From Spisula solida (Eukaryota > Mollusca > Bivalvia > Venerida > Mactridae): a stretch of DNA of 64,000 nt. The stretch lies in assembly GCA_947247005.1 (NCBI GenBank), contig OX365948.1, positions 42,722,601-42,786,600 on the forward strand, written 5' to 3'. The translations under genes were made by a program, and so were the position numbers. Within the stretch, counting starts at the first letter, position 1; each line of letters begins with the position of its first letter. Of this stretch, positions 11,739 through 23,640 are shown one piece after another. The notes under the pieces are model-generated. The model was not told the DNA's origin and made no database searches. It saw nothing but the letters and a program-made list of their open reading frames with translations.

Positions 11739-12305
11739 TAATACTAACTGATGAGATATGGAGTTCTATCAGTAAAATAAAACCTATATCAGTCACTGGT
11801 TATCACCTACAATGTGACTGATATAAGCTCCGCCCCCTCACAGGGACTACTTTAATTTACAAAAATCTCAACACTAAAATGTCTGTAACTTTTTTATTAC
11901 TGAACGGAAACATGTCATGTGGGGGTTTTTATTTTTAGTTAGACCATTTCCTACAAGTTGATGTATGATTTAATGCAAAATTCTCAAAAAAGTCGTTTTC
12001 ACCTATTCACCATAATCCAAGATGGCGGATTTTGAAGTGAAAAATATGAATGGAATAACATATTCATACGTAGCCTAACCACAGTGGTAGTTTGGCACAA
12101 ATAGTACCAGTTTTGACACCATAAGAGCATTAAATAAATAGAATATTTGTTTGTTTTGATTGAATATGGTTAATATCTCATCTTGTAGTGATAAAATTTT
12201 AATATTTTCACTCGCGCTACGCGCTCTTGAAAATATTGAATTTTATCACTACACGATGAGATATAAACCATATTCAATCAAAACAAACAAATATCCTCTA
12301 TTTAT
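11739..12305 (+). repeat. 568-bp tandem duplication, unit 2
   Basis: Second copy in direct orientation, immediately abutting unit 1. It has few substitutions (for example GCTTAAATAG in unit 1 versus GCACAAATAG here) and the same long hairpin at 12141-12296. The low divergence implies a recent duplication or ongoing homogenisation. Open frames read through the hairpin arms are spurious. Confidence 0.9.
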
Positions 12306-12693
12306 CCATGTTTTCGTGGTATTTGCCGATCCCGGAAGTCGACGCTCAAAACAAAAACTTGTATGACGTAACGTTTGTTTTTGCGACGTAACGTACGCAA
12401 CGTCGCCTTAAAATTCCCGCCAAAATGTAATTAGTTTGAAATACAAACTCATTTACGGAAGTTATAATGAGAGTTACATTCTAAAATACCGTTAACGCAT
12501 GTTTTTCGTGTTTTGACATCTGCAGAGTCCCTCGGGAGCGTTGCTGCCCCCGCGCTGATTGGTTTTGTTACTTAGTTTAGCTTCGTTCATCTCCGGGGAC
12601 AACGGATTCCTACGCCACGACTAAACATAACACGATGGGAACAGTTGAGTCCCTATAAAAATTAACAGCACTTTTTATTTTTTATTGTAATTA

Positions 12694-12856
12694 TAAGAAT
12701 TGAATACACATTTTCTGCAGTTCGTCGGTGTATGAACTGTCGGGAAACCACGCCTAATTTTTTACATAAACGCCTACGGCGTTTATTTTAATTAGGCTTA
12801 ATTTTCCCGACAGTTCATACACAGATGAACTGCAGAAAATGTGTATTCAATTCTTA
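12694..12856. mobile_element. 163-bp foldback element
   Basis: The arms pair over about 55 bp (TAAGAATTGAATACACATTT at the left end, its complement at the right), with a few mismatches. The centre contains AACGCCTACGGCGTTT, itself palindromic, and near-symmetrical TAATTAGGC. Long terminal complementarity with a GC core is the same architecture as the hairpins at 11573 and 24598, but the sequence is different. Confidence 0.8.
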
Positions 12857-13329
12857 ATTGACGCAGCAACAATCCATCCTAAAATTGCTCAAAGTTCAAC
12901 ACAGACGGACGGACGGACAGCACTGATGCTATTTGCCTCCACTTATAAATAAGTGTAGAGGCACAAAAATGCAATCGTGACACGTTATCAACGCTTTGAC
13001 ATGAATTCAATGTTCATCATAACGATGCCACCATTGCTTAATATATACTACTAGGCCAGTAAAATAACTCCAAAATGAAATAATCTGCGGAAAAAATTCT
13101 GATGTTATAAAACTCTTCGAAGTTTTACTCTAAAGGGTCCCTAGAGTATCACAGAAAAAAAGTTCAAAAAATAACTTTTGGGGAAACATTTTTTACGATG
13201 CTTTGAAGTTTGGCATGTCTACCGCGTTGTCGAGAAATTCTGGAACATTTTTGAAAATGATAAAAGGGACACAAAGTATGGCATGTGACATATCAAACTG
13301 ATCAGAAAGATATCAGGAACTCAAATCCA
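12857..13329. other. Short (ACGG)n remnant; otherwise nothing
   Basis: ACGGACGGACGG near 12903 followed by GCCTCCACTTATAAATAAGTGTAGAGGC, an inverted repeat (12929-12956), looks like the tail of another microsatellite-bearing module. Nothing else is recognised. Confidence 0.4.
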
Positions 13330-14000
13330 CTATAAATATGGCTGTGTAAGGCATACAGAGTTCGAAACGGGCTATTTTGGGGTAAAACATTACCATTTAA
13401 TATAAGCGAAAATTGTTAATTTTTGGAATCGATGGCCTACAAAGTTATTAATCATTCCATTTGAAAAAATCACTACAATATGCGTATATTTACTATATTA
13501 ACATGAGCTTTTTAAGATATCAGAATCTAACATCGGGATATTGAGCTAAAATGGGCTATTTGGTGGTAAAAAATAAACAAAAGCGATAAGTGTGATTTTT
13601 TGGAATCGTTGGACGTTAGTGTTATTAATCAATTCATTTGAAAAATAAATCGCCACCGTAGGTGTATATTTGCTATATTCACATGAGGTTTTTAAAAAAT
13701 CAGAAGCAAGATCGGGTTATTGAGCAAACATGGGCTATTTGGGTAAAAAATAACAAAATATAAACGAAAAGGGTGATTTTTGAGAAATGGCCATCAACGT
13801 CGCCGTTAATAGAATTTATTTCACAAGTAATCAATGTAAAAGGTACAAATCCATTTTAATTACTTAAATCTAGTGCCTAGATATTGTGCAAAATGCAGTA
13901 TCTTGGGGTTAAATCATTACAAAATTACACGAAAATTGTGAGTTTTTGGAGGCGGCTTACCTCAAACCGGCATAATTTGACAAGCGTTTAATGTGGTTGA
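13330..14000 (+). repeat. ~180-bp tandem repeat, 3-4 units
   Basis: The landmark GGGCTATTTTGGGG/GGGCTATTTGG recurs at 13369, 13553 and 13732, with a weaker form near 13894. Each is followed by AAAACATTACC-like text, a TTTTTGGAATCG block, a TTAATCA-TTCATTTGAAAA block and ACATGAG-TTTTTAA. Periods are about 184, 179 and 163 bp. Units are diverged. An inverted unit lies at 14866-15042. Confidence 0.8.
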
Positions 14001-14865
14001 TGCCTAATATTTTTGCTGTTTATGTATGTTCAAGTTTGCTAAGCTCCAAATGTTTCAATGTAGTATGCCAAACATACATTAAATCCGTGCAATGCATGGT
14101 AAGCAGGTAGTCCTTTCATTTTCATTTCATTTTGAATTGTCAGAGAACCCAACACGGGTAGATAATGGCCTACAACCTGGCCAATAAGTATTGGTTTATG
14201 AACTGAATATGATTAATTTAAATGTTAGACAACATTTGGTAGGGAACGTCTTGGGTGTGCATCTTCTAGTGATAACCACGATGTATCAGTAGTATGGTAC
14301 TCCAGTCAGACTACATTTTTGTGTAAGAACGACTACCTCTGCAGCTGAAGACATCCTAGCTTCAAGTTGACCTATAAAAGGCTTATTTGTTTAATATTTT
14401 GATTAAAACCATTGGGTCAGCTTGGTTACATGAAGACGGTCTGTGCACGACAAGACCTTGAATACGCTCTCCATTAACTCAAAATCGCCATTTACTATAA
14501 ATTGACGATGCTCGTTGAACCCTTAGCAGCCTTTTCTCTTTACAAATGAGTTTCGATATTGAATCTACATGTACTTCACTGATTTGCTAGGTTGTGGCGA
14601 AAACCAGGAGACGGGTTTAAAATGGACGATAATGTTTGGAACTTCGTTTGGGTGGAATTAGCCTGAATATGAGTATTATTAACCTAAGTATGTGTTCTGC
14701 ATCTTAGTACATTGTCAATCGCTATCTGTGTGACTCTATGGCAAGCCAAGTTAATCTGTGATTATTTCATTTTAATGGATGATGACACCCATCCTCCCCA
14801 CACTACTTGAGTCAACGAGGAGTATATGGAAAGTGTAGGCCTTCTGAATTGACCCGCCAACTATA
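14001..14865. other. No feature recognised
   Basis: Unique DNA lying between the direct ~180-bp repeats and their inverted copy. It may be the interior of one old composite element, but no coding frame was found. Confidence 0.35.
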
Positions 14866-15042
14866 CCCGCATCCTAGATTTTGATATCTTAAAAACCCCA
14901 TGTTAATCCTCGTATAGTAAATATACACCTATTGTAGCGATTTATTTTCAAATGGATTCATTAATAACACTATAGTTCATCGATTAAAAAATCACACTTT
15001 TCGCTTATATTTTGTAACGTTTTACCCCAAAATAGCCTGAAT
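14866..15042 (-). repeat. Inverted unit of the ~180-bp repeat
   Basis: In reverse complement it reads GGGGTAAAACGTTAC, then CGAAAAGTGTGATTTTT, AATCGATGAAC, AATGAATCCATTTGAAAA and AACATGGGGTTTTTAAGAT. This is the same order as the direct units at 13369-13732. Direct and inverted units of one repeat on two sides of unique DNA suggest a composite element about 1.7 kb long. Confidence 0.75.
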
Positions 15043-15550
15043 TTTTTGTAAAGAAGTTACAGCTGTTTTGTAAATGCCTTGTTCAGAGTCTTTTTGTGTA
15101 TTTCATTAATATTCTAAGAGTATTTAATCAATTGTTGACAAAATCTAAGACGTTAGCATTTAGAAAGATTACTACTAATTTAACGAATCTCCTCCCCGTT
15201 TTTCTCAATCACAGTACTTTTCCGAAATTGATTACCACAGCAACCACAGCAATCAAGCAAGTAATTTAAACATAATTCCTAAGAAATTTTAAAGCTATGA
15301 TATTGTACTGTATGTGTAAATTATTTACAATTGAATTAATAGATCGTGTATGCGATTTTGTGATTTATTTTTCCTCATTGCATGTGTTTTGTTATGGGCC
15401 CAAATCGGACATAGAAGAAAGCATTCAATAGAAACGGCAATTTCCGATGTTTCCCGGTATATATTATGTGAAAACCTTGTCTCATGAACGTTCTGATCTA
15501 TGTACCATAGTAATTCACCGTTCCTGAATGTTCGGTTGCTAATAGTTTCA

Positions 15551-15840
15551 GCACGAATTATTTAACGATCTGTAGCTAGCTGGAATCAGGATCAGACAGC
15601 AAAAATCATCATTGGACATTCTAATTAATCACAAGATGTCAAGTGTTGTCGGAATGTCAATATTAACACGAACTGGTGAATAAGACACGGATGTCGATTT
15701 GTTTACTCCACCGGAATGTTGGTTTAATGAACATAGTGTATTTAGGATGTAGACAAAACGTTAGGATTATCAGACGGAAGGGGTAATAAATCTGTGCGTT
15801 TATGTGACTCTCCTGATATAGAAATCTAATTAGTATCGGT
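15551..15840 (+). pseudogene. Broken copy of the 23152-23481 exon
   Basis: The nucleotide sequence is clearly paralogous to 23193-23484, including GTTTACTCCACCGGAATGTTGG unbroken in both (15702-15723). Here the frame is interrupted by several stops (for example TAG after AACGATCTG and TAA after ACTGGTGAA), and about ten bases after GAACATA are missing. It is dead as a coding exon. The intact paralogue is at 23152. Confidence 0.6.
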
Positions 15841-16663
15841 ACATTTTACCCTAAAAACAGAGAAAGGAAGAACGCTCTAGTAATTACACTAAGTGCAACT
15901 GGTCACAACAAGCACTAGGTAGGTAAGGTAGGCACTTTCTTTCCTAACAAAATTGATTTGGATTTCATCGTTTACGTTCAATGTTGCGAGTAGGTATGAA
16001 GGACAGTTAGGTTAACCGATAGTTAATGGAATTTATTATTAACAATTGAGTATTAACTTGTAATTCAGAAATGTAATAAGGAAGTCTGAATATGCTGCTG
16101 ACAAGACCACATCCTTTTCTCGCGGAGTGACCTGTTATACATATTAAACATTATCCCCCGACTTACCATGAAACATGAAAAGAAACTTGACAAACTACTG
16201 AGGTAAGTGTCATCTGTCTCAAAAAGATAATATAAAATCGAACAGCACTCAACTTAACCAGCCTAGCACTGAAAACATATTTTTATTAACATCATCAAAA
16301 CATCGAAAGCCTAAGACACAGCCGTCAAAAAAGCTGTCAACTCGTGTTAACTATAGTCTTAAAGATACACAAACAACCACGCATTTTTTTTATACAATTG
16401 TACATTGTGTATAGACTTATCATCTACTCGATTAGGGTGTCATATCAAAGAAAGTAAATGCTATGTGATCATTTTGACATTCAAGTGAGTCTCCTGAAAT
16501 GTGGTTAAACACTTTTCTACTATAAATCTATTAGTACACATACAGTCGAAAGAGAAACACAAAATGTGAAAGGCATATCTCAACTAAAACCACAAAGGCA
16601 GTCAAGCATTTTTGGTCGGTTTTGTATTATTTATTGTTTCCTAACACAAACAGATTATATAAG

Positions 16664-16745
16664 TCAGACAGGGCAGGCATCACTCAACTTAACCAGCCGA
16701 GCACAGAAAACATTAAAAACACACAAAGCTCAACTGAGCAGGCGT
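16664..16745 (-). repeat. Solo unit of the GCTCGGCTG minisatellite
   Basis: In reverse complement it runs through GTTTTCTGTGCTCGGCTGG, TTAAGTTGAGTGATGCC and ends CCCTGTCTGACT. P1 carries it between AACACAAA and GTAATATTA; P2 at 29125-29150 lacks it. A weaker partial copy sits at 16240-16285. Related units are at 18210-18305, 25697-25830 and 53342-54024. Confidence 0.65.
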
Positions 16746-16929
16746 AATATTATCATTTCTATTTCAAATTAACGAAGTTTAAACGTTGTTAGGGAAGCAG
16801 CACTCATGCTGGAATTAAGTAATTGGTAATCGAATCTTACAGTGTAAGCTAATGTAAGCTATGTCACACAGAGAAAATATACGCTACTTCCTTGGAAAAA
16901 GAGAACATTTAGTGAATTAAAATTTACAG

Positions 16930-17194
16930 ACGGTCGGGACGCATATAACCCAAGTGGAAACTAACTCGCAATGTAGGAACATTCCAACTGTTCCGACAAT
17001 GTCTGTGTATCTATCCGATTTACACACGTCTGTTAATGCAAGATCAATAACAACATGATTCTCAATAGATGGGATAATTATTACAAGGACGATACGGCTC
17101 CGAACTATACACCGGAGACTAGAACTCAGCATGAACATTCCTATATCCTCACTGCTGATTTTATTCTGGACATTACAACCTACCGTGAATGTCA
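16930..17194 (+). pseudogene. Possible Ig-like domain exon relic
   Basis: An AG acceptor with a pyrimidine-poor tract (TTTACAG) precedes 16930 and a CA/GTGAGA donor-like site follows 17194, giving 265 nt, about one Ig domain. The first frame reads TVGTHITQVETNSQC then VPTMSVYLSDLHTSVN. A frameshift near 17050 leads to WDNYYKDDTAPNYTPET and HSYILTADFILDITTY. Strand-like alternation, a cysteine early and a Y-x-L-x-L strand late are what a decayed Ig-like fold would leave; the canonical Trp and second Cys are not convincing. The paralogue at 29303 has the same layout. The fold call is inference. Confidence 0.3.
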
Positions 17195-18010
17195 GTGAGA
17201 TAATGTTTTCGTACATCGTTCATTAGATCATTTCGGAAGAGAAGGTTGTCTTTATACTAACTTCCTGAAATAACTGCATAACATCATATCAATATTGTGT
17301 AGAAGAAAGCAAAAATCGTTTTAAACACAAACATCACACAAGACATAAACACGAATGACAGGTGAACAGATAGAAATAAGGAAGAAATACATTTGTTTTA
17401 GGAATTCGAAGATATGAAGACTGGGAGTCATCAAACACACTTGAGACATGGAGTAGGTATATAAGTGTTGCCACTACAAAACACAAAAAATGAATCATTC
17501 AGATTCAAACAAATTGGCAACAAGGTAACAGAATAGTCTTTTCAGATTTTCGATTCCCTCAGGTTATTTTCTATTGTCTTTCATCTGCCACCAGTGTACA
17601 TATTGACTGAAGTTGGCTGATTTACGTACATATTTTGGTGCAAGTATCAGACTTAAATCTTTGTATAAAAGAATGAATACACGCTAAAATAACACCATAA
17701 AGCACACATTACCTTATAAACTAGAACATAGACAAGATTTAAGATTAATGTAAATGTGTGTTTGCCATAATCATCTGTTTGATTGATAGGACTCAGACTG
17801 AATATAAAACATTACTTGTCAAAACAAAACCACTTATCCAATATTATATAGAATTTTGATAAGATAAATATATCAAAAGGGAATACCGAATTAGTAGAAA
17901 AGTGACTTTTCTTGTGTATGTGTATATTTGACACTAGATGCGGTGATAATAACAAATTAATGCAGCAGAGACAAAAGAGCGCTCCACATAAACACATTAT
18001 CATCAGCTTA

Positions 18011-18639
18011 AATCGACAAAGTTACAGATCTGTAGACAAAACCTTGCACCCACTCATTCCCAATTGGTTTATACTTATTTCATTTTTGTTAACACCAAAT
18101 ATTATTTATGCGGCTGCATGGTTAATAACTTACAGTGACTCTTAAACTTTTTGGACTGAAAATAGGACGACTTTGTAGCGGTTTAGTTGCATTGTCTTAT
18201 TGGGTTTTGTGTTGGGATTGACGTCTGTGTTAATTCTTCTTTTTGTGTCTGTTGTACTCGGCTGTTTCGGTTGAGTGTTGCCTTCCGTGTCTTATGTTCC
18301 ATTGTCTTTAAATATCTACATTGATATTTTCTTAAACTGAAAAGTCGTATTTCGCACCCATCAAGATAATAATTGCTGAATTAAGCCTGACCTAAATCGT
18401 TGTCAACAACAATACATGATTCTGAAACGAAAATAAAACATTACAGAGTACAAGTCGTGATAAAAACAAAAAAATGACACGGTATGTACATACTGTATCA
18501 GTATGATTTACGATTAAGTTATCTAACATAACGAAAACAAACGTCTTGATGTTACATTTGTAGTTACAGTATTTGTAACATTGCCATGAAATTTAGATAC
18601 AAAATAAAAAATCATTACCACTTTACTTTTTATATTGCT
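18011..18639. repeat. Spacer with an eroded minisatellite unit
   Basis: 18210-18305 carries TACTCGGCTGTTTCGG, GTTGAGTGTTGCCTTCC and GTGTCTTATG, a diverged plus-strand relative of the unit at 16664. The rest of the spacer is unremarkable AT-rich DNA. Confidence 0.4.
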
Positions 18640-20129
18640 TTGCTCGTATGTTTTGGGACCCATACTAAGCTATAGCTGACTTTGGTTAGTGACCAGTTTA
18701 TAATAAGACATCCAGATTTCGCCTAATTCTTAGACAAAACATATTTGCCTATTAACATTTCTTAACAATCTGGAATTGTGGCATTTGTCATCAAACGACG
18801 GACATGACAATATATTATACGAAATACATGTAAACTGTAATTTAATCACACTTCTAACATGAAATTGTAGAATGCTTTGTACTAATCAAAGACATTTAGA
18901 GCGTAGTCAGCATTTCGGTGCGTTGACAGAGCAAGGAAACGCCGACTTCGTCATACGGAAAGATGCTTACCAAAACAAGACAAAACGTCTCATTTACATC
19001 TTCATTGCCAATTTCTCCCACATAATGACGATATAGCAAATTGAATTACAGCTGTTATAGAATTAACCTTTCGGAATATTGAAGACTAACTATATTGGTA
19101 GGCGACATTTTAGGAGTTTCATTTATTCTCAGGCAGAGAAACAGTGAATACGTCAAGTTGGTAAGGTATACACACTCGAGGAGATTATTAGGCTTAGAAG
19201 CAAGATCCATAGTTTGCTAGTTTGTGACCTAGATTCTTAGTGTTGGTGACGTCTTAGAATAGCAGAACGCTGAGAGAGAGAGACATCCATTAATGGTGAT
19301 CAATAATGAAACGTGCATACAACCATACGTCGAGATTTTCACTCTTGTACTTTAAGAAATAAAACTACCAAGACGCATTTGGTCAGTCAAAAAGCGACAT
19401 TTCATTTAACGCACCAACTGGAAATTTACATGCACACAGAGAAGAAATGTATTGGCATTTAAAGAAATCCAAAGTTCGTTTATTAAATACTTTAGTACAT
19501 GTATAGACAATTCAAAGCCATACGGAAACAACGGCGACAACACCCAGTAATCCATGCAAGAGACAGACACAGAATGTACCCTCCACATCCCCTAAGATGA
19601 ATATTTCAAGTAAGACTATATACAGCCTCCCACAACGAATGACAAACGGTGCATTTTCATATTGCCATAAAGGGAGGTACTGCATATGATAACTACACTA
19701 AAATGACATTTTTATGTTTGTAAATATATTTATATCAATAATGATTTCAACACCGAACATACACTCAAGGACTTTAAAAACGCCTCATCTGATTCAAAGC
19801 ACAATATCGCTTGAAGTATTTATGTTATTGCATAATCATTTTACATGTGTATAAATTGGTCTTTTCGACTTGTAAATCAGTTTAGTTTGTAGTAAAATGA
19901 TGTCTCGTTATTTTCTGGTAATCCGGCAAGTGAACTCACCCTGGGAAAAAGTGTGGGTTTTCAATACAGACTATGCGTGACATTTCTCTTACTGTGCTCC
20001 TATTTTGCATGATTTTGCAATAACATAATACTTTAAGCGATATTGGGCTTTGAATTAGGTGAGGCGTTTTTAAAGTCCTCGAGTGTATATTGATTAAATA
20101 TGGATAGCAATAAACGTACTACGCTTTCC

Positions 20130-20454
20130 TGGATAAAAGCGTTCGTGTGTGATAGAGGGTAGTTGTCGATGGTGTATCATCTAGCCAGACTCCTGTAATA
20201 TCTGGCGTTCCACAAGGGTCAGTTTTAGGGGCTCTTTTATTTCTGCTCTTCATAAATAGCCTGCCAGATGCTGTGTTCTTAAATGTCCGTCTTTTTGCAG
20301 ATTATTGTTTATTATTACATAGACACATCAAGTCTGAGGCAGATTCTATTCAGCTGCCAAAGGATCTTGATAGTTTGTCTGAATAGGAGCATGAATGGAA
20401 GATTTCTTTAACCATATCCAAATGTCATATCGCATGTAACACACAGTTTAAGCC
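20130..20454 (+). pseudogene. Non-LTR retrotransposon RT fragment
   Basis: Reverse transcriptase palm region of a LINE. After WIKAFVCDRG and a frameshift near 20156 comes VVVDGVSSSQTPVISG, GVPQGSVLGALLFLLFINSL, then RLFADYC where the active-site FADD/YADD should be, then EADSIQLPKDLDSLSE, an in-frame TAG, and EHEWKISLTISKCH. The family motifs PQGSxLGPLLFLxxIND and FADD identify RT. The catalytic second Asp is lost, and the fragment has a stop and a frameshift, so it is inactive. It is absent from A and B at the same point, so it inserted into C only. Confidence 0.85.
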
Positions 20455-20459
20455 AACTT

Positions 20460-20640
20460 AAGCTCCAAAAGTTAATAACAGTATTAAAACGCTGAAAGGC
20501 ATGGTTTCAGCTGAATGACCCAGTTTCAGCAATAAAAAGTTTAAAGCCTCAGCTGGATGACCTAGTTTCAACACCTGAAACGTCCTAACTGAATGCCCAG
20601 CCGCAATAAGTCGAGATATATTTAAGTGAACAACCACGCC
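20460..20640 (-). repeat. 42-bp minisatellite block
   Basis: In reverse complement, GTTGAAACTAGGTCATCC, CAGCTGAGGC, TTTTTATTGCTGAAACTGG and TCATTCAGCTGAAACC repeat with a period near 42-45 bp. The same unit is found in direct orientation in the B-only insertion at 53342-54024. It lies next to the LINE fragment inside copy C. Confidence 0.7.
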
Positions 20641-21850
20641 AAATGACCTTGAACGATCTACGCTAAGAACTCTCATGAATGACACAACGATTTTTTATAC
20701 ATAAAGAAATGGTCAAAGACGATAGGAGTAAAATAAAAGCGCTGATTGGTCAATGCATACATATGTTACTATTAAGAAATGGAACATTCTGGCGGTTTTG
20801 ACAGATATCTTTGAATCGACAGAAGTTGATTAATTTCGATGGGATTTTGCATGGAGGCAGTTATAACAATGATGTGTATGAATCTAATAATTTTTTATGA
20901 AGACATCAAAAGCTAGTTCTTGTTTTTGAAACCATGAAAACCTGCCCACTTTGGTACAAATGCACCTTTCTAAGATAACATAAATTTTATAAAACAAATA
21001 AATATAACTTTATCAATTATACGGTTAACTTTGGTATAAAGTATTATATTTTCAATATTGCCGATGTTAGCGAAATTCCTGTGCTATTTAAAGTATGCAT
21101 CCTTTGTTCCAAACACCGATATGATCTGCTTGATGGCTTATCCATTACCGCCCTACTGGTAATCTTTATCAGGATGCTTTAGTCGATTATCTAATATAAA
21201 ACCTTAATATTGCCCAAGCTGCTTCGATTAAAACTATGAATAGCGTCGACAACCAATGCTGCATGTATAACTAATGGGTTCACGACTGGTTTCTCTAACA
21301 GAGTAATGGACTGTTGTATGTGAATACAAACCAAAATAACACAAACACTACCACTCTATCACTGTAATTACAATGGCATTGATTCACATCGAACAATCAG
21401 TTCCATACCAAAAGAAAAAAGTTCAAGCACTCAGTATGGAATTGGAATTTCTGATTGTGGAGAACACCAGTGGATATCCTTAATGAGTTCATCTTTTCAG
21501 GTAAAGTTTGTTAAATAGTTTGATTCGTTACCACGAATTTCCTCTGAATAAGGAGGTGAAAGTACTCACCAACGACCTATGTAAGACCACAGAGAAAGTC
21601 ACTGTTTCCGTCTTCGCAAGAGTAAACTACATGTCTATTTACAACAACGAAATCAAATTCTTCGCTAAAATGATGCTACAACAAATTAAATTTGCTCGGT
21701 AAGGAAATCGGTTAACACTTGCGTTAGAAAGAATGTCTAGTAAGACAATTAGTAAGCACAAATATGTGAAAGTCGTTATCACATCAAAACAAATTGCAGT
21801 GAATGCGGCATGACATAACGAAACCGTGTACACCTATTCGAATATTGTCT

Positions 21851-23151
21851 AAATGTTTTATTGCATATGTATGAATGTATGATGTTACACCGAGGTTATA
21901 TCGAGGTTTACCATAAGCATTTGAACAAGTTACCACAATAAATGTTCAACACTTTGTGTGATGACATAGGCTAAAGCATCTGTATCTCGAACCATTGTGA
22001 CATAATTGCCGCTAAAAATATCGCATTCTCGTTCACAAAAGTATTCTTCATTTGTGATATCTTACTCTGGTTCAAAACCACGCTTTTCGAGTGCGACGAA
22101 CGAAAAATCAACCAATCAAATCCATTTCGTCCATTTCCATTTATAGCAATGACTAATATTAGTTATGGGTGTTTTCCTGTCATCGTCCAATCAAAATCGA
22201 GCGTTAACAAACAAAATATTCAAATTTATCGTTCGGAAAATCAATCGAAGAAAAACAAATTTGCAATGCTTCATGTCGGGGACACCGGACACTCATCGTC
22301 AAAGACTGATTTCATATCACGATATATCTAACTCTTCGTACAGTACTCTCTGAAATTATTAACGACTGCTTTATAAACTATATTTAATTAGATATGTACA
22401 TCATCCAATAAAGTTCGTAAATATTTAAATCCCATAACTCGATCCATGTTTACATTTTCTCGCGAGTTTGTTTAAAACATACCTCGCGTAGCGTACCGAG
22501 CGTTCTGATTGGACGATAGACGGAATCACCAGATGTCATCGAAATGAGCTATTTTTAGGTTTTCGCTCGGAATGAAGGGAATTGAATCAGGGGGTAGTCT
22601 GGGAACTTGACAAACCACTGATATATGAGGATGCATTATACGCTATAAAACTAGTAAACAAACTGTATTTATTTAAAAAACCAGAATGATAGTAATGCAA
22701 CATAAAGCTATATATTCAGATGCACGTTTATTACAATGTTTCTTATTACGGACGGATTACTTCAACAAACGCCTTTAGCACAGTATTATCCATAGTAATT
22801 AGCCAACAAGCGTTTTCATTTACTGTTTTTTACGTCAAAATAGGAAGAAATAACAAATGAGACCGGGAGGTGGTTCGCAACAGTAACAGCAGAACATACA
22901 AGGAACAAACATGAGCATACAAAAATGCTAATCATAGAAATTAAGAACAAGACTAAGCATACAGATTGAATATGAGCAGCTCCAAAAGAACACGACAACC
23001 CATTACGACAGTTTGCAAACTCACCATTACGTTTCGCAATAGACCATCTCCATTCGCGTGTCTTATTTGATCAGACATTCTTTTACTTTGCAGATTTAAT
23101 GCAGATGTTTGTTAGTGTCCGTGAAATATGCATAGAAGATCTGTCTCCTGA
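21851..23151. other. No gene; one spaced inverted repeat
   Basis: CATCGTCCAATCAAAATCGAG (22181-22201) and CGAGCGTTCTGATTGGACGAT (22497-22517) are inverted copies about 300 bp apart and could bound an old foldback element. The internal open frames near 22150-22350 have no recognisable motif. Confidence 0.4.
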
Positions 23152-23481
23152 ACGTGCTGTTTTATATACCATAACAGTATTCCGTTGCCTACAATTCGGC
23201 ACGAATTACTAAACGATCTTTATCTAGATGGAATCAAGACCAGACAGCAAATATCATCATTGGACATTCTGATTAACCACAAGATGGCAAATGTTGTCGG
23301 AATGTCAATATTAACACGAAATGGAAAAACAGACACGGGTGTCAATTTGTTTACTCCACCGGAATGTTGGTTTAATGAACATATTACGGTATATATTCAT
23401 GATGTAGACAAAACTTATCGATTATCATATGGAAGGGGTAATAAATATGTGTGTTTAAGTGACTTTCCTAATTTAGTTTGA
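23152..23481 (+). CDS. Intact exon-like frame, unknown protein
   Basis: An uninterrupted frame from after TGA (23149) to the TGA after FPNLV. There is no ATG at the start: the region is open through TTG at 23185, so it would be an internal or terminal exon. CATAACAG at 23170-23177 is a possible acceptor. The protein segment (LPTIRHELLNDLYLDGIK near the start, TPPECWFNEHITVYIHDVDK in the middle, GRGNKYVCLSDF near the end) is polar with two Cys and mixed beta-like stretches. I do not recognise it. Its paralogue at 15551 has several stops while this copy has none over about 110 codons, which suggests either selection or recent loss. Confidence 0.4.
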   Translation, partial: TCCFIYHNSIPLPTIRHELLNDLYLDGIKTRQQISSLDILINHKMANVVGMSILTRNGKTDTGVNLFTPPECWFNEHITVYIHDVDKTYRLSYGRGNKYVCLSDFPNLV

Positions 23482-23499
23482 TATTGGTGCATTTTACCC

Positions 23500-23640
23500 T
23501 AAAAACAAAGAGTGAAGCGCTATAGTCCTTTAGTCCAGTCATTCTAGGTTTTAACCTAGACAAAATTGCAAAAGAATTTCTTTGTACATATTTGTGAAGA
23601 GTGTTGTGCCATATAGTCACAGAAAAAAATCCCCATCGAT
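23500..23640 (+). repeat. Dispersed repeat, inverted relative of 28290-28425
   Basis: CCAGTCATTCTA, TTAACCTAGACAAAATTGCA and AAAAAAATCCCC occur here, and their reverse complements occur in the same order at 28290-28425. It is an undefined mobile or duplicated fragment; no termini were found. Confidence 0.55.

Larger units (their letters stand above)
15480..18010. repeat. Paralogous segment P1
   Basis: P1 aligns with P2 (28430-29655 plus 32636-33630); its first part (15480-15850) also aligns with 23140-23500. Shared anchors include CACTAGGTAGGTAAGG/GGACTAGGTAGGTAAGG, ATTATTTATTGTTTCCTAAC, ATCATATCAATATTGTG, AGAAATACATTTGTTTT and GATTGATAGG-CTCAGACTGA. P1 carries two exon-like relics (15551-15840, 16930-17194). 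It also has a 16664-16745 minisatellite insertion that P2 lacks. The segments look like copies of one decayed gene. Confidence 0.75.
18640..21850. repeat. Segment copy C (old paralogue of A and B)
   Basis: C aligns with 38565-41940 (A) and 50985-53340 (B). Shared blocks include TTGCCAATTTCTCCCACATA, GTTATAGAATTAACCTTTCG, AACGCTGAGAGAGAG, CATCCATTAATGGTGATCAA, AAGTATGCATCCTTTGTTCC, ATGGCTTATCCATTA and AGTCGATTATCTAA. Divergence is clearly greater than between A and B. C lacks the SINE present in both A and B, and holds its own LINE fragment (20130-20454), so it split off before the A/B duplication. Confidence 0.85.
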
